Shown piece by piece: positions 13,338 to 20,757 of a stretch of DNA of 33,693 nucleotides (its first letter is position 1; the number at the start of each line of letters is the position of its first letter). The position numbers were made by a program, and so were the translations under genes. Under the pieces are notes generated by a model. That model did not search any database and was not told the origin of the DNA. It worked only from the letters and a program-made list of their open reading frames with translations. Source of the DNA: Oscillospiraceae bacterium (lineage in GTDB: Bacteria; Bacillota; Clostridia; Oscillospirales; Oscillospiraceae); contig WRMH01000026.1 in assembly GCA_009777235.1 (NCBI GenBank), forward strand, positions 1 through 33,693, given 5' to 3'.

Positions 13338-15251
13338 ATGGAGAACACGTTGGCAAAGATTGTAAAACTTGAACAGCATATTGCAGACCTTATAGCGGCA
13401 GGCGAAGTCGTATCGAGGCCGGCCTCAGTCGTCAAAGAGCTGATAGAAAACGCGGTAGACGCAAAAGCCGGCATTATCACAATAGAGATAAAAGACGGCG
13501 GAATGACATACATTCGGGTCAGCGACGACGGCTGCGGAATCGCGCCCGAATACGTCCAGACGGCTTTTTTGCGTCATGCCACAAGCAAGATACAAACAGA
13601 AAGAGACCTTGAAGCCATCGAGACGCTTGGCTTTCGCGGAGAAGCGCTGGCGGCCATAGCCGCTGTTTCGCGTATCGAGATTCACACACGCACCCCCGAT
13701 GCAAGGGAAGGTACGCGCCTGATCCTTGAAGCCGGAGAGACTTTGTCAAACACCCCGGTTGGCTGTCCGGCAGGAACAACGATTATCGTCCGCGACCTGT
13801 TTTTCAACACCCCGGCGCGTCTCAAATTCATGAAAACAAACCGGGCGGAAGGCTCTGCCGTTTCGTCCGTTGTAATGCGCGCCGCGCTCTGCCGGCCCGA
13901 CATCTCGTTTCGCTTTATCAAAGACGGCAAAACAGAGTATCACACACCCGGGGATTCATTGCCGGAGTCTTGCGTATATAACGTGCTGGGCAGAGAATTT
14001 CAAGCGGGACAGACTGCTGTAAACTTTTCGGACGACGGATTTTCCGTAAAAGGCTTTGTGTCAAAACCCGAAGCGTCACGGGGAAACAGGGGCTACCAGT
14101 TTCTTTTCATAAACGGCAGACCCGTCCGATCTTTACTGATGCAATCCGCCTTGGAACAAGCCTATAAAAACGTGATAGGAGTGGGAAAATTTCCCTCTTG
14201 CGTACTTTATATCACAACAAAGGCGTCCAATGTTGACGTTAATGTTCACCCCGCCAAAACAGAAGTTCGCTTCATCTCTGACAAACAGGTGTTTGACGCT
14301 GTATATTATGCCGTTTTGGGAACTATAGAGCAGCTTCACGCGCAGATGAATCTTAGAAGCGGCGCGGGCGGTTTAGAGACATATGACCCGGACGAGAAGA
14401 AGCAGTCAGGCGGGTTTTTTAGCCTTACGGCCAACGACTATAAAAAAAGCTACGGCGGCGCATTGAAAGTTTCCGAAGCGGCGTCAAGGGGCACATACGG
14501 ATATACGCCAAAAAACACAGACAAATACGCGCAAAAATACGCGCAAAAGCAAGAAAACCGCAACTTTTCCAATTTGCAAAATAGCGGCATACCCTCATAT
14601 TCGGAGAATAGTCTGCCGGGACAGTCAAAACTATCGGAGAACGACTCGGGCGCGGGATATGTAAAAAGCCTTGCCGGGACGCGGGAAAATGAACAGTTTC
14701 GGGTGATAGGCGAGGCTCAAAAGCTCTATATAATTATTGAAAAAGATGAGAACATCTGGCTTATAGATAAACATGCCGCGCACGAGAGGATTCACTACAA
14801 CGCCTTAAAAAGCGGCGAATATTCGCCAATGTCCGAAGAGCTTATTGTACCCGTGATATGCTCTGTCGGGTGCGAACAGGCGGCGGCTCTGACAGACAAC
14901 GCGGACATATTGGATTTACTGGGATTTACCGCAGAGCGTTTTGGAGAGGACACTGTCGCCGTGCGTCACATTCCGTCAGATATAGATATTTCCGATACCG
15001 AATCTGTTTTGTCGGAGCTGTGTCAGGCGCTTATGACGGGCGGGGGAAGAGAGCCGTCCATGTTGGATAATATCTACAAAACGCTCGCGTGCAAAGCCGC
15101 AATAAAAGCGGGCAGCAATACAAGCATACAAGAAATGGATGCTTTGGCGGCTCGCGTTGTCTCGGGCGAGATAACACATTGTCCGCATGGCCGCCCGATA
15201 ACCTACGTTTTGACAAAAACTATGCTTGAAAAAGGTTTTGGCAGAGCATGA
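13338..15251 (+). CDS. mutL: DNA mismatch repair protein MutL
   Basis: A 637-residue GHKL ATPase and nicking endonuclease of mismatch repair. N-terminal motifs: IAAGEVVSRPASVVKELIENAVDA, DDGCGI, HATSKI and TLGFRGEALAAIAAVS. A linker rich in Ser/Asn/Gln lies at ~350-450, and the C-terminal dimerisation/nuclease domain carries DKHAAHERI (metal-site motif, DQHA in most homologues), ACKAAIKAG and the CPHGRP zinc-site motif, so it is the endonuclease-type MutL of bacteria without MutH. It starts 14 bases after the racemase-like gene and overlaps miaA by ATGA. mutS, usually adjacent, is not in the window. Confidence 0.96.
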   Translation: MENTLAKIVKLEQHIADLIAAGEVVSRPASVVKELIENAVDAKAGIITIEIKDGGMTYIRVSDDGCGIAPEYVQTAFLRHATSKIQTERDLEAIETLGFRGEALAAIAAVSRIEIHTRTPDAREGTRLILEAGETLSNTPVGCPAGTTIIVRDLFFNTPARLKFMKTNRAEGSAVSSVVMRAALCRPDISFRFIKDGKTEYHTPGDSLPESCVYNVLGREFQAGQTAVNFSDDGFSVKGFVSKPEASRGNRGYQFLFINGRPVRSLLMQSALEQAYKNVIGVGKFPSCVLYITTKASNVDVNVHPAKTEVRFISDKQVFDAVYYAVLGTIEQLHAQMNLRSGAGGLETYDPDEKKQSGGFFSLTANDYKKSYGGALKVSEAASRGTYGYTPKNTDKYAQKYAQKQENRNFSNLQNSGIPSYSENSLPGQSKLSENDSGAGYVKSLAGTRENEQFRVIGEAQKLYIIIEKDENIWLIDKHAAHERIHYNALKSGEYSPMSEELIVPVICSVGCEQAAALTDNADILDLLGFTAERFGEDTVAVRHIPSDIDISDTESVLSELCQALMTGGGREPSMLDNIYKTLACKAAIKAGSNTSIQEMDALAARVVSGEITHCPHGRPITYVLTKTMLEKGFGRA

Positions 15252-16225
15252 AGAGCAGCGAAGCAAAAAAAATTATTGTCATAACCGGCCCGACGGCCAC
15301 CGGCAAATCCGCCATAGGAATAGCTCTCGCAAAAGAGATAGGCGGAGAGGTTGTTTCCGCAGACTCAATGCAAGTGTACAAATACATGGATATAGGGACG
15401 GCAAAACCGACGAAGGAAGAGATGCGCGGCATTGCGCACCATATGATAGACGTTGTGCCGCCTTGGGAAGATTATTCTGTGGCGCGTTATGTTAAGGAAG
15501 CGTCGCTGTGCGTTGAGGGCATACTCTCTTCAAAAAAGATTCCGATAATAGTCGGCGGAACAGGGCTATATATAGATTCTCTCATACGCGGACACGGATT
15601 TGTCTCCCGCCCCGATCCAGAACTGCGAAAAAAATTGGAGGAAAAATATGATACCGACGGCGGCGAAGCAATGCTTTTGGAGCTGTCAAATCTCGACAAA
15701 AAAAGAGCCGAAAAGCTGCACCCCAACGACAAAAAACGAATAGTCAGAGCTTTTGAAGCTGTACTCTCCGGCAATGTGCCTATATCCCGCCATGACGAAA
15801 AAACGAAAACACTCCCGCCGCGATACAGCGCGATCAAGATTGCTCTCACATATACAGACAGGGCGCTGCTATATGAACGGATCGACCGCCGCGTTGACGC
15901 GATGATAACAGCAGGATTAAAAGATGAGGTTGCAGAGCTATTAAAAAAAGGCGTATCAAAAAACGCGACAGCAATGCAAGCCATAGGATATAAAGAAATG
16001 CAAAGCGTTCTCGACAAAACGGCGGATTTGAGCACAGCCGCGGAGATAATCAAAACACAGTCGAGAAGATACGCAAAACGCCAGATGACATGGCTGCGGC
16101 GCGATGACAACATAAAGTGGATCGCCATGGATTCCACGAGGTCCGCTGCCCCCGGCAGTACCGGCAATAGTACACATACGCAATATGCCCGAATGATTTT
16201 GGAGATGATCAATGAAGCGAAGTGA
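15248..16225 (+). CDS. miaA: tRNA dimethylallyltransferase MiaA
   Basis: A 325-residue enzyme that transfers dimethylallyl from DMAPP to A37 of tRNAs reading UNN codons, giving the substrate of MiaB. The P-loop GPTATGKS (~12-19), the SADSMQVYKYMDIGTAKPT block, the GGTGLYIDSLI motif, and R-QTRYAKRQMTW-type end (SRRYAKRQMTWLRRD) are all in place. Translation is probably coupled to mutL through the ATGA overlap, and its own end overlaps the next gene by 14 bases. mutL-miaA is a conserved pair in Firmicutes. Confidence 0.96.
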   Translation: MKSSEAKKIIVITGPTATGKSAIGIALAKEIGGEVVSADSMQVYKYMDIGTAKPTKEEMRGIAHHMIDVVPPWEDYSVARYVKEASLCVEGILSSKKIPIIVGGTGLYIDSLIRGHGFVSRPDPELRKKLEEKYDTDGGEAMLLELSNLDKKRAEKLHPNDKKRIVRAFEAVLSGNVPISRHDEKTKTLPPRYSAIKIALTYTDRALLYERIDRRVDAMITAGLKDEVAELLKKGVSKNATAMQAIGYKEMQSVLDKTADLSTAAEIIKTQSRRYAKRQMTWLRRDDNIKWIAMDSTRSAAPGSTGNSTHTQYARMILEMINEAK

Positions 16226-17375
16226 TTTGTTCATACGGTTGATGACAGGCGTGATATTTCTGGCCGTTATCGTTTACGGCGGATTTATGCTCTACGACCT
16301 TGCCGCAAATCCATATGAGACGATATACGCAACGCAGCTCACAGTAGAGGAAGCCTTTCCCGCCAGAGGATATATTGTCCGCACGGAAACGGTGCTGCCG
16401 GACTTTTACATTACCGCGCTGCCCGGCGTCGTCGAGGGTGAAAAGGTCGCCGCGGGGGTTGCCGTGGGTACGGAGTATTTTAGCAGTGAAGCCCTTGAGA
16501 TTGCAAGTGAAATACGTGCCCTGACCATGAAAATAGCGCAGCTTGAGGCAGGCAGAGGCAAAAATGACGACGCCGGGCGCGGCGCGGTTATGGAACTTTC
16601 CGTCGCGGCACATTCAGGAAACTTTAGGAGGCTTGACGAGCTTGCCCTAAATATCGAGACAGGAATATTTGCGGCACAGGCGGACATAGAGCAGCTAAAG
16701 AGCCGCCTTGAAGAAATGAGCGCGAAAACAATCAACACGCGGTCTATATACGCGCCTGTGAGCGGTTATTTTTCGGGCGTTGTAGACGGGTTTGAGCATA
16801 TTAGCCCAAATGTTATCCGCGACATGACGCCATCGGTTTTGCAGGCGCATTTCAACTCTCCCGTCATGTTTACCGGAGCGGGAAAATTAGTGACCGACCC
16901 AAAATGGTATTATGTTGCTGTGATGAATTATGAAGAGGCTATACGCCTGCGAGAAGGGCAGACCAAAACGGTTCAATTTTCCGGCGCTTTTCAAGCCGAT
17001 GTAGACATGCTTGTTGAAAGTATCGGCAAGGCTGAGGATAACGCCTGTGTCGTAGTGTTTTCAAGCAAAGAGGGTATACATAATGTGACGGCTCTGCGCC
17101 TAATGCGGGCAAATGTTGTCAGTGACGTATATACCGGAATCCGTGTGCCAAAACAAGCTGTACGTCTTGACGAAAACGACACGGAATATATATACCTGCA
17201 GACCTCCGGGTATGCGGAAAGAGTGGACATAGAAAGACTCCCCGCCGGGCGGCCGATTGAAATCGGAGACAGCTATCTCGTGCGCGACGGGCTGGAAACA
17301 GGCTCTCCGCTTCGCACCGGAGCTGTCATTATTGTCAGAGCAAGCAATTTATACCACGGCAAAGTGGTCGGATAA
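16212..17375 (+). CDS. HlyD-like membrane-anchored protein
   Basis: A 387-residue protein with one N-terminal membrane span (LMTGVIFLAVIVYGGFMLYDL, residues ~10-30) and the rest outside. A barrel-sandwich half-motif (ARGYIVRTETVL...GVVEGEKVAAGVAVGT) is followed by a predicted coiled coil (~95-180) and the returning strand IYAPVSGYFSGVVDGFE, the layout of HlyD/membrane-fusion adaptors. In many Clostridia a homologue lies just upstream of yggS-sepF-divIVA, suggesting an envelope or division role rather than export; no transporter partner is nearby. Here that neighbourhood is broken: the sepF cluster is on the other strand. The function is not established. Confidence 0.8.
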   Translation: MKRSDLFIRLMTGVIFLAVIVYGGFMLYDLAANPYETIYATQLTVEEAFPARGYIVRTETVLPDFYITALPGVVEGEKVAAGVAVGTEYFSSEALEIASEIRALTMKIAQLEAGRGKNDDAGRGAVMELSVAAHSGNFRRLDELALNIETGIFAAQADIEQLKSRLEEMSAKTINTRSIYAPVSGYFSGVVDGFEHISPNVIRDMTPSVLQAHFNSPVMFTGAGKLVTDPKWYYVAVMNYEEAIRLREGQTKTVQFSGAFQADVDMLVESIGKAEDNACVVVFSSKEGIHNVTALRLMRANVVSDVYTGIRVPKQAVRLDENDTEYIYLQTSGYAERVDIERLPAGRPIEIGDSYLVRDGLETGSPLRTGAVIIVRASNLYHGKVVG

Positions 17376-17385
17376 TCAAAGGAGC

Positions 17386-17414
17386 TTGAACCCGCCGCTG
17401 ATTTTGGCTATACT
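17386..17414 (+). promoter_or_regulatory. Promoter within family-2 copy C, upstream of the ASKHA gene
   Basis: TTGAAC (17386-17391), 17-base spacer, TATACT (17409-17414). Transcription would start near 17421, about 90 bases before the ATG at 17511. Confidence 0.7.
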
Positions 17415-17426
17415 GTAACTCACCAT

Positions 17427-17460
17427 AAAGCTGTCATAAAAATCATTCCGAGAGCGGAGC
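17427..17460 (+). repeat. Family-1 fragment (left third)
   Basis: AAAGCTGTCATAAAAATC through GAGAGCGGAGC matches the first ~34 bases of copy 1, then stops abruptly, giving way to the family-2 right end. Confidence 0.8.
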
Positions 17461-17510
17461 TATAGAGACTGAGAATTATGATTTTGTTAAAAAGGAGGAG
17501 CTAAAAGAAA

Positions 17511-18737
17511 ATGAAAAACGGAAAAAACGGCATTGCCATTGATCTGGGAACGACAACCGTAGCGGTACACCTTGTTGATATGGAAAGGGGTGTAAAAAGA
17601 GCTTCGACAGGACGCGCAAACGCGCAAGCTCCATATGGCGCTGACGTAACAAGCCGTATAGAGTACTGCCAGCGAAACGGGCACGAAAAATTGACAACGC
17701 TGATACGCGAGCAAATAAAATCAATGGTGGAGGAGCTTTGCGATATTGCATCCGTGCGCCCCGAGAGCATAGAAGAGATAGTGATCGCGGCAAATACGGT
17801 TATGCAGCACATAGCGGCAGGATATTCACCCGCAAAGATGAGCACCTTTCCTTATGAGACAAAGAGCTTGTTTGGAGAAACCGTGCGGGCGTGGGATACG
17901 TTTCCGGCCGGCAAAAACGCGACGATTTATTATACGCCCGCTATTTCGGCGCATGTGGGCGGCGATATTACGGCAGGACTTCTTGCCGCGGGATTTGAAG
18001 ATGTGCAAGAGCCTGCCATTTTTGTTGACATTGGGACAAACGGCGAAATTGTATTAAAACAGAAAAACACGTATTATTGCTGCGGGGCGGCGGCAGGTCC
18101 GGCTTTTGAAGGGGCGGAAATTGAAAAAGGAATGGCGGCCGCGCAAGGGGCTATTTGCAGCGTTTGGAAAGAAGAAACCGCAAAGAACGATATTGACATT
18201 AAATCTGCCGGAATCAAAGACATGGATTATTTTGTCATAGGCGGAGGTGACCCGCTCGGAATCTGCGGCTCCGGGCTTATTGATTTGCTGGCGGTTTTTC
18301 TTGATAAAGGGTTGGTCGGCAAATCGGGCAAGGCAAAAAAAGAAAGGCTTTACCTGTCGGAGGAGAACGAAGAAATATATATAACACAAGCAGATGTGCG
18401 CAAGCTCCAATTGGCAAAGGCCGCGATTGCGGCAGGCATTAAAGTAATGCTGCATTATGCCGAGGTCGCGGAATCGGAGATACACCGGCTTGCGATAGCA
18501 GGCGGGTTTGGCAGCACTTTAGATATCGTAAACGCGGCGCGGGTCGGCTTAATCCCAAAGAGGCTTCGCCCCGTCGCGAAGATATGCGGGAATATGGCGG
18601 GAGAAGGCGCGGTCATGGCGCTTGGTTCTGCCGAGGCGCGGAAAAAAATGGAGAGCATACGTGAGCGCGCGGAGTATGTTGACCTCTCGGCAAACGCGTT
18701 TTTTAACGATAAGTTTGTAGAACAAATGAGCTTTTAA
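17511..18737 (+). CDS. Stand-alone ASKHA (DUF4445, RACo/RamA-like) ATPase domain protein
   Basis: A 408-residue protein that opens directly with the actin/hexokinase-type phosphate loop GIAIDLGTTTVAVHLVD. Conserved blocks of the corrinoid-activator C-terminal domain follow: ANTVMQHIAAG, HVGGDITAGLLAAGF, FVDIGTNGEIVLK, CCGAAAGPAFEGAEIEKGMAA, GICGSGLIDLLA and AIAGGFGSTLDIVNAARVGLIP. Family members reductively reactivate corrinoid methyltransferase proteins using an N-terminal [2Fe-2S] domain, which is absent here, and no corrinoid protein or methyltransferase gene is nearby. It may act with a separate ferredoxin or on another client. An AGGAGG-type site lies upstream, promoter in family-2 copy C, terminator right after the stop. 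Confidence 0.88.
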   Translation: MKNGKNGIAIDLGTTTVAVHLVDMERGVKRASTGRANAQAPYGADVTSRIEYCQRNGHEKLTTLIREQIKSMVEELCDIASVRPESIEEIVIAANTVMQHIAAGYSPAKMSTFPYETKSLFGETVRAWDTFPAGKNATIYYTPAISAHVGGDITAGLLAAGFEDVQEPAIFVDIGTNGEIVLKQKNTYYCCGAAAGPAFEGAEIEKGMAAAQGAICSVWKEETAKNDIDIKSAGIKDMDYFVIGGGDPLGICGSGLIDLLAVFLDKGLVGKSGKAKKERLYLSEENEEIYITQADVRKLQLAKAAIAAGIKVMLHYAEVAESEIHRLAIAGGFGSTLDIVNAARVGLIPKRLRPVAKICGNMAGEGAVMALGSAEARKKMESIRERAEYVDLSANAFFNDKFVEQMSF

Positions 18738-18744
18738 ACAAAGA

Positions 18745-18776
18745 GAAAGAGCTTTCGTATTATCGAAAGCTCTTTC
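18745..18776. terminator. Bidirectional terminator between convergent genes
   Basis: Perfect 13-base stem GAAAGAGCTTTCG/CGAAAGCTCTTTC with a TATTAT loop, seven bases after the ASKHA stop and ~30 bases beyond the chemoreceptor stop. On the minus strand it is followed by a T-rich stretch (TCTTTGTTT); on the plus strand the tail is less T-rich. Confidence 0.85.
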
Positions 18777-18806
18777 CCCAAATGAGAAAGTCATCACGAA
18801 AAAATC

Positions 18807-20657
18807 TTAATATTTACCAAAGGAATCATCGCCGAGATTATCATAGTCGCGGCGCGGCGCGGGAGCTGACGGCGCAGAAGACTTTGAGGACGTGGGGAGG
18901 CTTCTCAGACCGGCATCGGAATCCTTGAGCTTGAATTGCGAAATGAGCTCTTCGAGCATTGTTGACTGGCTGCTCATCTGCTGTGAAGCCGCGGCGGACT
19001 GCTGGGCGGTTGCGCTGTTTTGCTGAACAACCTGCGCGACCTGGTCTATGCCGGTATTGATGTGGGAGATACCGAGCGACTGCTCTTCTGAGGATTTTGC
19101 AATCTCTTGGATCATCTCTGTAGACTCGCTTATGCCCGTGACGATTTCTTTCAGGCTTGTCGCCGTTTCTCCGGCTATTTGAGAACCAAGCTCGGCTTTT
19201 TCCATAGAGTTTTGAATCATGTTGCCGGTATCCTTTGCGGCCTCGGCGCTCTTGGACGCGAGGTTGCGGACTTCTTCCGCGACGACCGCAAAGCCCTTGC
19301 CGTGCTGCCCTGCGCGAGCCGCTTCAACGGCCGCGTTAAGAGCAAGGATATTTGTTTGAAAAGCAATGTCGTCAATCGTCTTGATAATCTTGCTGATGGA
19401 CTGGCTTGCGTCATTGATATCTTTTACGGCGGTGATCATTTCATCCATCTGGTGGCTGCCCTTTTCGGCGTTTTCTTTAATGGTGCCGGAAAGTCTTGCC
19501 GCCTTGGTTGCTGTGTCTGCGTTTGATTTAGTGCTTTCGGCAATCTCGCTGATAGAAGCGGAAAGCTCCTGTACGGAAGCGGCTTGCTCTGTCGAGCCTT
19601 GCGCCAGAGATTGCGCGCCGTCGGCGACTTGCTTCGCGCCTGTTGATACTTGCTGAGTTGAAGTGTTTATGTTGGCGAACATATCGTTAAGGCTTGCAAT
19701 CATCTGCCGTAGTGATTTGCCCATTACGTCAACATCGGAAAGAAGGTGTATTTCGCTTGTCAAATCGCCATGAGCAACAGTTTCTAACTCATCCGAAATT
19801 TCTTGTACATGCTTCACAAAAGCTGCCGCCGCAGAGATAGTTTGACCAACCTCGTCTTTGGCAGTAGCAAAAGCCGAAATCGTAGCTTCATCGGTTGCGG
19901 AAAGTGTGATGTCTCCCGTTGTTCCTGCCTTTATCATAAACGCAGACAGTGCTTTGAGCGGGTTGCTGATAATGCCGGAAATATAAATGGCAAGAACCAT
20001 TGAGATTGCGACAGCTACTACGAGTACGATAATGATGATGGTGAGCATACTTGAAAACATAGCGTCGCCGTCTTCGTTAGCGGTCAGCGCGGCATCGATC
20101 TTCAGGTTTAGACAGTCTTCAAAGTTATCGGTAACCGTATTGATATCGTCGGTATATGTTCTCATGAGGTCGTAAAGCTCGGAAGGATTCTCTCCGTCCT
20201 TCGCGCCATTATAAATGGCTTCCACGCACTCGGAAAAACGTGTGTCATACAAAGTCACAGCTTCGTCAAAAAGCTTCAACGCTTCTAAACCTTGAGCTGT
20301 TGTGGTGCTGATTGTTTCGCGATAAAGCGGCTTTGCTACAGCCATACGCTCACGGTAACCCACTGCCCTATCGTGTGCATCCTCGATCAGAGCGATACCG
20401 GGGTCGTTTCTGTCATTAGGGTCTTCAACAATTGCGGCGCCGATGATAAACTCTCGCATACAAGCTCTCTCGCGTTGTATCATCTCGACAATTGTTGTCA
20501 TATACGACATTGGAACGGTTTGGTTCTCATACATATTGCTGGCGCCGGTATTGATGGTTGACATACCAAAGATGCCAACTAAGCCCACGGCGGTCGCAAA
20601 TATGGCGACAAGAACAAAGCTAAGAATTAGTTTTTGCGCGACTTTCATGTTTTTCAT
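18807..20657 (-). CDS. Methyl-accepting chemotaxis protein
   Basis: A 616-residue chemoreceptor. TM1 is at ~8-32, an extracytoplasmic four-helix-bundle-like sensor spans ~33-195, TM2 ([23 protein letters not shown]) is at ~205-230, a HAMP-type linker follows, then the cytoplasmic coiled coil with the highly conserved tip [20 protein letters not shown] and [13 protein letters not shown], which contacts CheA/CheW. AGGAGG nine bases before ATG 20657 fixes the start. The Ser/Pro-rich tail ends in DDSFGKY. The ligand is unknown and no che or flagellar genes are in the window, but the gene implies a chemosensory system and probably motility. Confidence 0.95.
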   Translation of the reverse strand: MKNMKVAQKLILSFVLVAIFATAVGLVGIFGMSTINTGASNMYENQTVPMSYMTTIVEMIQRERACMREFIIGAAIVEDPNDRNDPGIALIEDAHDRAVGYRERMAVAKPLYRETISTTTAQGLEALKLFDEAVTLYDTRFSECVEAIYNGAKDGENPSELYDLMRTYTDDINTVTDNFEDCLNLKIDAALTANEDGDAMFSSMLTIIIIVLVVAVAISMVLAIYISGIISNPLKALSAFMIKAGTTGDITLSATDEATISAFATAKDEVGQTISAAAAFVKHVQEISDELETVAHGDLTSEIHLLSDVDVMGKSLRQMIASLNDMFANINTSTQQVSTGAKQVADGAQSLAQGSTEQAASVQELSASISEIAESTKSNADTATKAARLSGTIKENAEKGSHQMDEMITAVKDINDASQSISKIIKTIDDIAFQTNILALNAAVEAARAGQHGKGFAVVAEEVRNLASKSAEAAKDTGNMIQNSMEKAELGSQIAGETATSLKEIVTGISESTEMIQEIAKSSEEQSLGISHINTGIDQVAQVVQQNSATAQQSAAASQQMSSQSTMLEELISQFKLKDSDAGLRSLPTSSKSSAPSAPAPRRDYDNLGDDSFGKY

Positions 20658-20704
20658 TTTTTGTTTCCTCCTATAGATATATCGCAAATATGCGCTACGC
20701 TATG

Positions 20705-20733
20705 ATTATATATAAGTTTTTCCACATAAGCAA
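20705..20733 (-). promoter_or_regulatory. Promoter of the chemoreceptor gene
   Basis: On the minus strand: TTGCTT (20733-20728), 17-base spacer, TATAAT (20710-20705), about 40 bases before the AGGAGG/ATG. It looks like a sigma-70/SigA promoter; I see no SigD-type TAAA...GCCGATAA motif. Confidence 0.75.
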
Positions 20734-20757
20734 GTAAAAATTTCACAAATTTTGCTT

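Larger units (their letters stand above)
17381..17491 (+). mobile_element. Family-2 element copy C (left end lost, carries a family-1 fragment)
   Basis: GGAGCTTGAAC...CTGATTTTGGCTATACTGTAACTCACC matches the middle of copies A and B, and the right end TGATTTTGTTAAA (17479-17491) is intact. The left terminal repeat is missing; the element begins six bases after the HlyD-like stop codon. A 5' piece of family 1 (17427-17460) sits at the same internal position as in copy A. Confidence 0.78.

Noticed and set aside
15487..16212. A 241-codon minus-strand frame opposite miaA
   Set aside because: Shadow of a clear MiaA; no motif or ribosome site.
20658..20757. Possible SigD (flagellar) promoter for the chemoreceptor
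   Set aside because: No TAAA...GCCGATAA-type motif; the visible promoter is of the housekeeping type.
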